Origin: Clostridia bacterium
GTDB lineage: Bacteria; Bacillota; Clostridia; Oscillospirales; CAG-272
Assembly (NCBI GenBank): GCA_017440665.1
Contig: JAFSGU010000005.1
Span: 1 to 48,159 of the forward strand
Direction of reading: 5' to 3'
DNA: 48,159 bases
Part shown: piece by piece, positions 16,351 to 24,687 of the stretch
How positions within the stretch are numbered: the first letter of the stretch is position 1
How the letters are laid out: each line of letters starts with the position of its first letter
The notes under the pieces: generated by a model
The model's input: only the letters and a program-made list of their open reading frames with translations
Told to the model about the DNA's origin: nothing
Database searches by the model: none
Position numbers and translations under genes: made by a program

Positions 16351-16761
16351 TTAGGAGTTCCAGGGCTTATTACCCTGCTTTGCTCTCTTAAAGGAGACCA
16401 CTCTGAAGGGCTTTACCTCGCCGTTTTCAGACTCTGCTGCAAGATACGCTGAAATCGCCGCGGTGATAACTGCAACGGTAACACCGTCGTCTGTAGCGGG
16501 TACTGCAGGCTCAGGAATAACTTCAGGCTGAGTTGGAACCGGCACGGGAGCGGCTTCCTTCTTCCTTTCAAGAGAGGAAAGCTTTACAATAACGAAGCTG
16601 ATGATGGTCTGGGAAAGCCAGATAAGGAAGATTACTGAGAAAACGAACGCCATGACGATGAGTATCATACGTCCGCTTTCAGCGAACTTTTCTCCCCACG
16701 TCATACCGTTATTCATAACGGAGTCCATATTCACGTCAGCCGCAAGTCTTAACATATTCAT
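16351..16761 (-). CDS. OadG-like small membrane subunit of the decarboxylase
   Basis: A 136-residue protein with one transmembrane segment (about 31-55), a Pro-rich linker, a short helical region and a basic C-terminal tail ending in NKPWNS. This matches the gamma/delta subunits (OadG, MmdD) that hold the complex together. The start at 16761 follows GGAGGTATTCT. It lies between the carboxyltransferase and carrier genes. Confidence 0.8.
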   Translation of the reverse strand: MNMLRLAADVNMDSVMNNGMTWGEKFAESGRMILIVMAFVFSVIFLIWLSQTIISFVIVKLSSLERKKEAAPVPVPTQPEVIPEPAVPATDDGVTVAVITAAISAYLAAESENGEVKPFRVVSFKRAKQGNKPWNS

Positions 16762-16778
16762 AGAATACCTCCACTGAC

Positions 16779-18248
16779 TTACATAGGCATGGTCAGATGC
16801 TTACGTGATGCACTGCCTGCGCTCTTAGCCATGAGCATATTGACAGCCGCCGCAATTCTGATGCGAAGCTCGTCGGAGGCAATGATGTCGTCGATCTCGC
16901 CGCTTTCTGCAGCTTCAACGGGAGTTGCAACACACTCGTTCCACTGACGCTCAAGATCCCCACGGCTGACGTCTGAGGTGATCTGATCGTTCATAAGGAA
17001 TGCTACTGCGGCGGGTGCGTTCATAGCCGCGATCTTCGCGCTGTCAAGAGCGTAAACGATATCAGCGCCAAGTGCCTTGGAGCCAAGTACAGTAAACGCG
17101 GAACCGTATGCCTCACCCGTGATCACAGTGATCATAGGTGCTGTAGCGGACGCGTATGCTCCTGCAAGCTTTGCAAGCTCTGCGGCAAAGGGAGAAGCCT
17201 CAGACGCTACGGAAGTATCGATTCCTTCGCTGTCTACAAGAGTGATAACAGGAATATTGAAGCTGTCGAAAAGGGATACGAGACGCGCCGCCTTTCTTAC
17301 GGATGCCGCAGTAAGACGACCGCCGTTTACAGCCTTGTTTGTAGCGACCACACCGACGGAAACACCGCCTATGGAAGCAAATCCGCCGACTGTTTCGGGT
17401 GCGTAATCTGCGTAAAGCTCAACAAGCTTTCCGTTATCGGCAAACGCTTTGATCACCTCACGAGCGTCGTCAGAAGCGATGGCTACGGTACGGTTTACGT
17501 TATCTGCGGAGATCTCTTCGGGTGTTCCCTCGCAGTTGTTGGAAGGAAGATAAGTCAAAGTCTCACGGGCAGAGGCGATGGCGGAAGCCACGTCTGCTGT
17601 ATTTACAGCGGTAACGCCCATATCAGCCATTCCCTTAGCGTCAGTATTAAACACAGGATTTACGGAAAGAGATGCGTCATCAGCCTTGATAACGATATCG
17701 AACATACCGCAGATAACTGCAGCGGCACCGGAAACGTTACCTGCCGCAATAGCGATCTGAGGGATAATACCGGATGCGTTTGACACAGCCTTCATGATCC
17801 TGCCGTATCCTGCCATTACTCTGACGCCCTCGGGAATATAAGCTCCGGCAGAATCGAACACACCAACAACGGGTGCGCCGTTTTCCATTGCAAGGCGGTA
17901 AAGGTCACATATTTTGCGCGCATGAGCCTCGCTGACGGAACCTGCAGATCTTGAAATGTCCTGAGAGAAGGCGTAAACGAGTCGGCCGTTTACCGCTCCC
18001 CAACCGCAGATAACACTTTCAAATTCGTAATCGTTTGAGGTGTCGTCCTGACAGTTTCTGCGTCTGACGTACGTTCCGATCTGAGAAAATGTTCCCGAAT
18101 CAAACAAACGCTCAAGTCTCCCCTTGGCATCAAGGGTGCCTGATGTTTCCTCTTCCTTTCGGGAAAGAAGCTCGCGGAGTGCGGAAGCTGTCTTTACACC
18201 GACGTTTTTGATCTTGTCGGCGTATGCTTCAAGATTAAATTTATCCAT
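16779..18248 (-). CDS. mmdA: Acyl-CoA carboxyltransferase, methylmalonyl-CoA decarboxylase alpha-like
   Basis: A 489-residue crotonase-fold carboxyltransferase related to MmdA, transcarboxylase 12S and PccB. The N-terminal half has GTYVRRR, ESVICGWGAVNGR and GAYIPEGVRVMAGYG; the C-terminal half has the second oxyanion region around ITGEAYGSAF. Typical relatives read SGGARIQEG where this one reads SAGAYIPEG, so acyl-CoA specificity is uncertain. The start at 18248 is set by GGAGGAATTC; the longer frame includes promoter sequence. First gene of the operon. Confidence 0.85.
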   Translation of the reverse strand: MDKFNLEAYADKIKNVGVKTASALRELLSRKEEETSGTLDAKGRLERLFDSGTFSQIGTYVRRRNCQDDTSNDYEFESVICGWGAVNGRLVYAFSQDISRSAGSVSEAHARKICDLYRLAMENGAPVVGVFDSAGAYIPEGVRVMAGYGRIMKAVSNASGIIPQIAIAAGNVSGAAAVICGMFDIVIKADDASLSVNPVFNTDAKGMADMGVTAVNTADVASAIASARETLTYLPSNNCEGTPEEISADNVNRTVAIASDDAREVIKAFADNGKLVELYADYAPETVGGFASIGGVSVGVVATNKAVNGGRLTAASVRKAARLVSLFDSFNIPVITLVDSEGIDTSVASEASPFAAELAKLAGAYASATAPMITVITGEAYGSAFTVLGSKALGADIVYALDSAKIAAMNAPAAVAFLMNDQITSDVSRGDLERQWNECVATPVEAAESGEIDDIIASDELRIRIAAAVNMLMAKSAGSASRKHLTMPM

Positions 18249-18285
18249 GAATTCCTCCGTGTGATAAGAATTTTGTAACAAATGA

Positions 18286-18313
18286 ATTATATGTCCGAGA
18301 GTGGTGCAAATAA
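18286..18313 (-). promoter_or_regulatory. Promoter of the decarboxylase operon
   Basis: A perfect TATAAT (18286-18291) with TTATTT (18308-18313) at 16-bp spacing on the minus strand, about 40 bp before mmdA. The -35 box is weak. Confidence 0.5.
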
Positions 18314-18496
18314 CCAATTAATTATTCACAGCATTAAAGGTATATATTCTTTCCAATTATAATAATAATACAACAAATTCATAGAAATTTCAAGATTTTC
18401 ACACAGTTATTTACATTATTTTCATATTTTTTCTGTGCAGAAAAAAATGTCGAAAACCCATTTAAAGGTATTTCCCTAAAATTAATGACCAAACCG

Positions 18497-18524
18497 TTGA
18501 TTTTTCTCTGAAATAGGTTATAAT
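18497..18524 (+). promoter_or_regulatory. Sigma-A promoter of the amidohydrolase
   Basis: TTGATT, 16-bp spacer, TATAAT, ending 39 bp before the start codon. Confidence 0.65.
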
Positions 18525-18563
18525 ATATGTTACAGTATTTCCCGAGAAAGAGAACAATAAAAA

Positions 18564-19361
18564 ATGGTAATAGATTTTCACACCCACGCATTTCCCGAAA
18601 AAGTTGCCGTCCGTGCCATCCCCAACCTGCAGGCTAAAATAAATCTTCCGCCGCAGACGGACGGCACACTCAAAGACCTTTCCGAAAAAATGACTGCATG
18701 GGGAATTGACATGTCGGTCATTTGCAATATTGCAACCAATCCCCGTCAGCAGACAAGCGTTAATAATTTCGCCTTAGCCACACGTGCAGAGTACCCTTCC
18801 CTTTATGCGCTCGGCAGTATCCATCCCGACAGCGACTGCATTGAAGAGGAGCTTTGCCGTCTTAGAGAAGGCGGTATACGGGGAATAAAGATACATCCCG
18901 ATTATATGGGACATGACATCACGGACAAATGCTTCGACAAGGTATTCGAGATTTGTGCCGCGAAGGGTATTTTCATCATAACCCACGCGGGATTTGACGT
19001 CTGTTCGCCCGACCACATACATGCTACACCTGCAATGCTCAGTGACGTTATCGACAGATATCCTTCCCTCAGGCTGATAGCCGCACACTTCGGCGGAAAC
19101 ATGATGTTTGACGAGGTTCTTGATAAGCTGTGCGGACGGGATATCTATATTGATACTTCACTCGTTTACGTTGAAAGTTACAACAGAGACCAGCTTTCAG
19201 CCATACTGAAGTCCCACGATCCCGAAAGGATACTTTTCGGCAGTGACGTGCCCTGGTGTCCTCCCGGTGAAAACGTAAGGTTTATCGAAAGCTTTAAACT
19301 CGGAGATAAAGTAAACGAGATGATTTTTTCGAAAAATGCCTCAGAACTGCTTGGACTGTAA
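18564..19361 (+). CDS. Amidohydrolase_2-family metal-dependent hydrolase
   Basis: A 265-residue TIM-barrel hydrolase or decarboxylase. Metal ligands appear as HTH (residues 6-8), His in THAGFD, His in AHFGG and Asp in FGSDVPW, the order seen in the ACMSD/Amidohydro_2 group. There is no strong Shine-Dalgarno site. It is monocistronic, with its own promoter and terminator. Substrate cannot be deduced. Confidence 0.8.
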   Translation: MVIDFHTHAFPEKVAVRAIPNLQAKINLPPQTDGTLKDLSEKMTAWGIDMSVICNIATNPRQQTSVNNFALATRAEYPSLYALGSIHPDSDCIEEELCRLREGGIRGIKIHPDYMGHDITDKCFDKVFEICAAKGIFIITHAGFDVCSPDHIHATPAMLSDVIDRYPSLRLIAAHFGGNMMFDEVLDKLCGRDIYIDTSLVYVESYNRDQLSAILKSHDPERILFGSDVPWCPPGENVRFIESFKLGDKVNEMIFSKNASELLGL

Positions 19362-19367
19362 AAAAGC

Positions 19368-19402
19368 GCGGTGCGCCCGATTTGGGGCGCACCGCTTTTT
19401 TT
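19368..19402 (+). terminator. Terminator of the amidohydrolase
   Basis: An 11-bp GC-rich perfect stem (19368-19378 and 19385-19395) followed by seven T. It may also serve the convergent SLH gene. Confidence 0.92.
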
Positions 19403-19416
19403 ACTTCTGATCTGAA

Positions 19417-22116
19417 TTAATATCTTCCGATCTTATCGTAGGGGATCTTGAAGAAGTCGACGTCATCGCGGATGCTGTAGTCACCGATTGAGGGATTTAC
19501 GAAGATGGGATTTACATCATCCTTGTATTCTACGTTGTTTCCGCCGAACGTAAACAGGTACATTACTTCGGAGTCGTGAATCTTACCGCCGATTGCTGCG
19601 TTATTCGAGAGGTAAGTGGACTGAGTAAAGAGACAGTTTTCCTCTCCTACCTTTTCGGGATCGGTAGTATAGTCGTAAAGGTGGGGCCAACGTCTATACC
19701 ATTCCTCATACATGGGATGACCGGGGGCAGGCTTGTTACCTACCATGGGATCCGTTGAGGGATCGTACTGATCAAGAGTTCCGTTGACAATGTGGCTGTA
19801 TCTACCGTGGTTTGCGGTAATTGTACCTGAGTAGATCATTACGTTATCTTCAATTCTGTTTGCACGGCCTGCATTCTGTACAACGGTGTGTGTTGTGTTG
19901 TAGAAAATATTACCGTAAACTTCCTGGAAGTTGGTTCCCGCGTCGAGATAGATAGCGTAAACGGGGATATTCATGAAGATGTTGTGACGGATAATGTTAT
20001 CACAGTGGATCTGAGTTATGGTATAAACAGCACCGTAGTCATAGGTCTTTGTCATAATTCTGTCGAATACGTTGTATTCGATTCTTACGCCGACGCTCTT
20101 ATTATAGCGGATAGCACCGTGAGCGCCTTCGTAAAAGTAGTTATGAGTGATCTGCGTTCCAACGTCACCCGTGATCTCAATTGCACTGGAGAAGTAGTTA
20201 GGAAGGGTAAAATCATGGAAGTAGTTATTATCGATGACGATGTGTCCTTCTTCAAGGTTCATAACGTTTTCTGTGGTATCGTAAAAGCCCTTGCCGTCAA
20301 CAAGGTCATCACCGTCTGCTTCGGAGAAAACGTAGATACAAGAGTCAACGCAGTTAAACATCTCACTGTTTGTAACGGTAAGTCCCTTTACGTAATAAGG
20401 CGCGTGAATACCTGCTTTACCGCCAACGTTACCGATCTTTCCGAGGTCGAAGGTAAAGTTATCTGCATAAAGCTCGATAGCGCTCTTTGACGTTGTATTG
20501 AACTCAAGTCCCACGAAGCTGATGTATTCGGCACCCTTTTCGATGGTTACAAATTCAATGCCGCCATCAATTGCGTAATTTCCTTTTGCTCTGTATACGT
20601 AAAGAGTTGACGTGCTGTTGTCAAACCAGTACTCACCGTTTGCATCCATGAATTCGGGACGGTTTGAGAAGAACACCTTATCATCGGTCCTTCCCTCATA
20701 CATAAGCTCGTAATTAGGATACTTGATCCAATAGTCGTTAAGTGAATTTTTAAGATCAAGAACCATTATCTTGGTCTCGGGATCATATGACAGAACGTCG
20801 AAGGTATCGTTCATCCAGCCTGTTCTGAGATATCCGTTGATCTTCATGCCGTCTACGCTGCTAAGTCTCTCCACTACTCCGGGAAGAGCAAGCTGAAGCT
20901 GAATACTTGACCAGGGATCGACGGTGGTGGTCATATTCGTGTAATAATTACCGTCGTTAGGCTCTCGTGCCTCTGTGGCAATACCTGTTTCGGTAAACAG
21001 ACGGGTGGTAAAGCCGAATCTGTCGATCCTTCCCTTGAGATCTGCCTTATAGATAAATTCTCTTGCGCTCTTCTTGAACATCTCGGCTTCCGTACCCTCA
21101 ACGAGAGTAAACTCGTCCTCTTCGATGTACACGCCGTTACAGAATACTACGTCTCCGTCGCCGTACTTGCAGTACTTTATCGGGACATCTTCCGTACCTC
21201 CGTCATCGGGAGTAAAGGTCACGTTATCAAGTGAGCCATAGTCGCCTGCCATGAATGCAACGACTATCTCGTCCTTTGCCGTCTTTTTAAGTTCGCGCAC
21301 CTTTGCCTTTGCACCTTCGAAGGTTGCAAGGGGCTTTTCCTTGGAGCCGTCGTTTTTGTCGTTACCGTCTACTGCTACGTAAACGTCAGCGTCTTCTACG
21401 AGGGGATAAGGCTGTTCCGTATAAGTAGACATTACCTTGGGTTGCACGTAAGCAAGCTTGTACTCAAACTTAGCGTCATTGAAACGGTGGATGATAGCCG
21501 CAAACTGCTCACGGGTAGCCTTGCCCGTGGGAGAAAGGGTGTCGCCGTTGCCTGTTCCGTTGATGATGCCGCAGGAGGTCGCCCACTTTACAGCCGCATT
21601 TGCCCAATCTGCAACAGTCGCCGCGTCGGTGAACTTATCGAGAGTCACTGTATTTTCGGTAATAACGTTCTTGTACTCCGCAAAGCGAACGAACATCGTC
21701 GCAAGCTCCTGACGGGTGATATCACGGTCGGGTGAAAAATATTCGTCTCCCCACTCGTCTATGCTTGTGCCGTTTACGATTCCCTTGGTCTTTGCCCATA
21801 CAACTGCTTCTGAGTAATATTTTCTGTCCTTTACGTCAACGAACATATCCTTGAACGGGGTTCTGGGTGAGCCTTCAAGTCTGTAGAGGACCGTCACTAC
21901 CATGGCGCGTGTCAACGATCCCGTGGGTGAGAAGGTTGACCCGCCCGTTCCGTTCATAAGTCCGTTTTCGGTCACGTACATAATGTCACCGTACGCCCAC
22001 ATATCTTCGGTTACGTCGGAATAGGTAACCTGTGCGGCTGACACCGGCATTCCCACGCTTAACGCGCTGAGAAGCATTACTGCCGCAAGGATCAGCGAAA
22101 GAAATTTTCTTTTCAT
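19417..22116 (-). CDS. SLH-domain surface protein with right-handed beta-helix
   Basis: An 899-residue secreted protein. A signal peptide covers about residues 1-28, ending VSAAQ. Three S-layer homology domains follow (about 32-80, 85-145 and 150-215), which usually bind pyruvylated wall polymer. From about 245 onward the sequence is a right-handed parallel beta-helix: a DGNDKNDGSKEKPLATF entry motif and then many Asn-rich turns such as HNYFYEGAHGAIRYN. The fold is shared by polysaccharide lyases and hydrolases acting on uronic-acid polymers, but no catalytic residues can be assigned. GGAGG precedes the start. Confidence 0.85.
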   Translation of the reverse strand: MKRKFLSLILAAVMLLSALSVGMPVSAAQVTYSDVTEDMWAYGDIMYVTENGLMNGTGGSTFSPTGSLTRAMVVTVLYRLEGSPRTPFKDMFVDVKDRKYYSEAVVWAKTKGIVNGTSIDEWGDEYFSPDRDITRQELATMFVRFAEYKNVITENTVTLDKFTDAATVADWANAAVKWATSCGIINGTGNGDTLSPTGKATREQFAAIIHRFNDAKFEYKLAYVQPKVMSTYTEQPYPLVEDADVYVAVDGNDKNDGSKEKPLATFEGAKAKVRELKKTAKDEIVVAFMAGDYGSLDNVTFTPDDGGTEDVPIKYCKYGDGDVVFCNGVYIEEDEFTLVEGTEAEMFKKSAREFIYKADLKGRIDRFGFTTRLFTETGIATEAREPNDGNYYTNMTTTVDPWSSIQLQLALPGVVERLSSVDGMKINGYLRTGWMNDTFDVLSYDPETKIMVLDLKNSLNDYWIKYPNYELMYEGRTDDKVFFSNRPEFMDANGEYWFDNSTSTLYVYRAKGNYAIDGGIEFVTIEKGAEYISFVGLEFNTTSKSAIELYADNFTFDLGKIGNVGGKAGIHAPYYVKGLTVTNSEMFNCVDSCIYVFSEADGDDLVDGKGFYDTTENVMNLEEGHIVIDNNYFHDFTLPNYFSSAIEITGDVGTQITHNYFYEGAHGAIRYNKSVGVRIEYNVFDRIMTKTYDYGAVYTITQIHCDNIIRHNIFMNIPVYAIYLDAGTNFQEVYGNIFYNTTHTVVQNAGRANRIEDNVMIYSGTITANHGRYSHIVNGTLDQYDPSTDPMVGNKPAPGHPMYEEWYRRWPHLYDYTTDPEKVGEENCLFTQSTYLSNNAAIGGKIHDSEVMYLFTFGGNNVEYKDDVNPIFVNPSIGDYSIRDDVDFFKIPYDKIGRY

Positions 22117-22180
22117 AAATACCTCCGGATTTTAAGTCTATACAACATAAATTGAACAAAGTATTTAGACACTATTTCAA

Positions 22181-22226
22181 AAGGGGAGTCTCAAGCTAAG
22201 ATAAACCTTACTTGGGACAACCCCTT
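22181..22226 (-). terminator. Terminator of the unknown two-TM gene
   Basis: AAGGGG pairs with CCCCTT and GTCTCAAG with CTTGGGAC (one wobble). On the minus strand the stem ends in CCCCTTTT. It separates the gene from the SLH gene downstream. Confidence 0.65.
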
Positions 22227-22249
22227 CTCCAAATTCGAAAATTAAAAGA

Positions 22250-23035
22250 TCAAATAAATCCTTCGTCAGCAGGAAGATCAGCTTCGCCGGCCATTACCTT
22301 TTCGCGGAATTCCTTAAGCTTGATAGCCTTTTCTTCAGCCTTTTTCTTCAGCTCCTCGGTACGTACTACGATCGCACGGTTGATGTCCTCAAGAGCCTTA
22401 TCTGCGTCTGCACCGTAATTGATACATGTATCAAGGATAGCATTACCCTTCTTATCGAAGATCTTGAATACATAGTATGCTACGGGTTCACCCTTTTCAG
22501 GTGTGAAGGTCTTCTCAAGAAGCTCAGCATGATCAAGCTCGGTGTACTTGTAAGAGCCTGTCTTTGTCTCATTGATAGCTTCATCGGTAAGAGATACGCG
22601 CTTACCGTAAACGTACATCTTTTCACCTGTGAAAATAAGGTTATAAGATGCAAAATAGTTTGTTCTGGGTGTACCGTCCTTACCCTTCTTGAAGTAAATA
22701 ACATCTTCCTTGGGTTCGAAATCAAATCCTGTGAAATCGATGGGCTTCATCATCTTGAGGAAGTTCTTCTCGTATACCTCGTACTTCTTCATGGATTCTT
22801 CCTGAAGGTCACGGGTAAGCTGCTGAGCCTGATAGTCGATATCAGTTTCGTCAGACTTGGAGCCGCTGGAAAATACGAGGACCATAAGAGCTACGATGAT
22901 ACCGATGATACCGCCGAGTCGGGAATCTTCAAAGCAAACGAAGAAGATCGAAACAGCAAGTATCACGAGACCGATGATCATAGGAATGGATATCGGCGGG
23001 GCAATAAAGAACTTGACATTACGTTTGGTTTCCAT
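22250..23035 (-). CDS. Unknown protein with two N-terminal membrane segments
   Basis: A 261-residue protein I do not recognise. Two hydrophobic helices (about residues 12-33 and 38-56) are followed by a soluble domain of mixed alpha/beta character with many charged residues, and a Lys/Glu-rich helix near 220-250. The pattern resembles membrane-anchored proteins with a PH-like domain (alternating strands such as YNLIFTGEKMYVYG), but this is only an impression. The start at 23035 follows AGGAGAG; the GTG 6 bases upstream is less likely. It is monocistronic. Confidence 0.65.
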   Translation of the reverse strand: METKRNVKFFIAPPISIPMIIGLVILAVSIFFVCFEDSRLGGIIGIIVALMVLVFSSGSKSDETDIDYQAQQLTRDLQEESMKKYEVYEKNFLKMMKPIDFTGFDFEPKEDVIYFKKGKDGTPRTNYFASYNLIFTGEKMYVYGKRVSLTDEAINETKTGSYKYTELDHAELLEKTFTPEKGEPVAYYVFKIFDKKGNAILDTCINYGADADKALEDINRAIVVRTEELKKKAEEKAIKLKEFREKVMAGEADLPADEGFI

Positions 23036-23128
23036 AAACACTCTCCTAAATTTTAGTTAATTCGTCGAACGAACCATTAAGTTATAATATATGATAACAC
23101 AATTTTCATGAAATGTCAATACAATTTG

Positions 23129-23938
23129 TCATCTAAGCATGAGCTTACGCATAAAATCAATGGTAAATTTTATACCGGCTTCGCCAAGCTCACCCTTCCA
23201 TACCGCGGAATGGGGCTCGATGCTGAGACCTGCGTTGTAGCCGTACTTGTAGAGGAGCACGAATACGGTGTTCCAATCGATCTGATCAAGACCTGCGGGA
23301 GAGTCGTCTACACACTCGCCGTTGAGATAGGTCGCACCCTTGATATGAATATGTGCAATTCTGGGAAGCCACTTATTAAGCTCGTCAAGATAACCGAGGT
23401 AACCGCCGTGACGGTTGAATGCGTGTGAGGGGTCATACTTGATCCAGAGATCCTGTACCTCACCGAGGACTACGTCCCAAGCATGAGACTCACATACAAA
23501 GTTACCCCAACTGCAGTTGTAAGCAGCCGCCTTGATGCCGAGCTTCTTAGCTTCCTCGGTGATCTTTGAGAAATACTCAACAGCCGCGCCATAGTTCTTG
23601 TAAAGGCTGATGCTGTCGTCGTAGTTACATCCGCAAACGAAAACGGGACAGCCCACCTCTGCAGCAGCATTCATAAGACGGATATTCTTATCAAGCTCCT
23701 CGGGAACGATAACGCCTCCTCTGTTGGCTTTGAGATTCCATCTGCCCACAGACGCGATGGTAACGGGGCTTGACGCGAGAAGCTTCTTTGTCTCGGGAAG
23801 AGCTTTAATGAAGTTCTCCGTGTCAGGATCAAAGTTGCAGCATACCTCGATAAAATCCAGTCCCAGCTTCTCTACGGTCTCGAATGCGACAGGACCGTAC
23901 TGATCCTTCATTTCTTCACAAATAATTCCAAGTTTCAT
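23129..23938 (-). CDS. Sugar phosphate isomerase/epimerase-like TIM barrel
   Basis: A 269-residue xylose isomerase-like AP2EC-fold protein. Candidate metal ligands are in FIEVCCN, KYDPSHA, HIHIKGA and LSIEPHS, spaced as in family members such as tagatose epimerases and IolE/IolI. GGAGG precedes the start. It has its own strong promoter and no sugar catabolic neighbours, so the substrate is unknown. Confidence 0.78.
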   Translation of the reverse strand: MKLGIICEEMKDQYGPVAFETVEKLGLDFIEVCCNFDPDTENFIKALPETKKLLASSPVTIASVGRWNLKANRGGVIVPEELDKNIRLMNAAAEVGCPVFVCGCNYDDSISLYKNYGAAVEYFSKITEEAKKLGIKAAAYNCSWGNFVCESHAWDVVLGEVQDLWIKYDPSHAFNRHGGYLGYLDELNKWLPRIAHIHIKGATYLNGECVDDSPAGLDQIDWNTVFVLLYKYGYNAGLSIEPHSAVWKGELGEAGIKFTIDFMRKLMLR

Positions 23939-24037
23939 AAAACACCTCCGTCCCCGCTCAGGGGGAAATCACATTGATTTTTCGTCAGCGGCAATCTGCA
24001 CGCAACCGCAGATACACCACCCAAATTCTATGTACCA

Positions 24038-24066
24038 ATTATATCACCATTCAAATACTTTTTCAA
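24038..24066 (-). promoter_or_regulatory. Sigma-A promoter of the isomerase-like gene
   Basis: TTGAAA (24061-24066), 17-bp spacer, TATAAT (24038-24043) on the minus strand. Confidence 0.75.
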
Positions 24067-24202
24067 TAATCATACTCTTTAAAAATACCTTTTTTCAGCA
24101 TTTTTTCGTATTTTTTCACCTAATTTTCGTTTTGCACAATGACCGCTCGTATTTTTGTATTTATGTTGTCAAGAATGACGGGCAAAAAATATTAACAAGC
24201 TA

Positions 24203-24231
24203 TTGATTTTACTTTTACTTTTTGTTATAAT
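24203..24231 (+). promoter_or_regulatory. Sigma-A promoter of ptsH
   Basis: TTGATT (24203-24208), 17-bp spacer, TATAAT (24226-24231). Confidence 0.75.
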
Positions 24232-24303
24232 ACATGTATACAAGTTTGCAGTGGTGTACTGCTTAGAATATAACGATGAATATGAATAATCAGGAGACTA
24301 ACT

Positions 24304-24567
24304 ATGATTTCACGTGATGTAATAATTAAGAACAATGTTGGACTTCATGCAAGACCCGCTACATTCTTCATTCAGAAAGCTAACTCTTTCAAGAGCTCCA
24401 TTTGGATCGAAAAGGACGACAGACGCGTTAACGCTAAGAGCCTTCTCGGTGTTCTCTCTCTCGGAATCGTTAAGGGCATGACAGTTACCCTTTATGCCGA
24501 CGGTGCTGATGAGACCGACGCACTCGACGGTCTCGCTGCTCTTATCGACACAGGCTTCAACGAGTAA
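24304..24567 (+). CDS. ptsH: HPr phosphocarrier protein
   Basis: An 87-residue HPr-fold protein. His15 in GLHARPAT is the PEP-dependent phosphorylation site, so this is HPr rather than Crh. Ser46 in NAKSLLG is the regulatory site used by HPr kinase in Firmicutes. HPr carries phosphate from enzyme I to sugar permeases and, as Ser-P, assists catabolite control. No ptsI or hprK is adjacent. The gene has its own promoter and terminator. Confidence 0.93.
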   Translation: MISRDVIIKNNVGLHARPATFFIQKANSFKSSIWIEKDDRRVNAKSLLGVLSLGIVKGMTVTLYADGADETDALDGLAALIDTGFNE

Positions 24568-24581
24568 TCAACCGTACTTAC

Positions 24582-24637
24582 ACGCCTTGCATGGCATGCT
24601 TACATATTTCCTTGTTCGCATGACGTCAAGGCGTTTT
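24582..24637 (+). terminator. Terminator of ptsH
   Basis: ACGCCTTG (24582-24589) pairs with CAAGGCGT (24627-24634), followed by TTTT and a second T-run. The long loop holds smaller repeats. uvrC starts about 50 bp later. Confidence 0.6.
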
Positions 24638-24687
24638 GTCTTTTTCACGCTCTTTATTTCCCAGTCTTATACCGAATGGAGATCTTT

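Larger units (their letters stand above)
18249..18563. other. Divergent intergenic region, AT-rich
   Basis: A 315-bp gene-free stretch holding the promoters of mmdA (minus) and the amidohydrolase (plus). It also contains an AT-rich palindrome at 18427-18446 (TTTTTTCTG/CAGAAAAAA, 2-base centre) that could be an operator. Nothing coding is visible. Confidence 0.7.
23939..24303. other. 365-bp divergent intergenic region
   Basis: It holds strong promoters for the isomerase-like gene (minus) and ptsH (plus). The minus-strand leader of about 93 nt contains an ATCTGC/GCAGAT hairpin and a CCCC/GGGG hairpin just before the ribosome-binding site, which could modulate translation. The middle is AT-rich. 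No further gene is visible. Confidence 0.7.
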
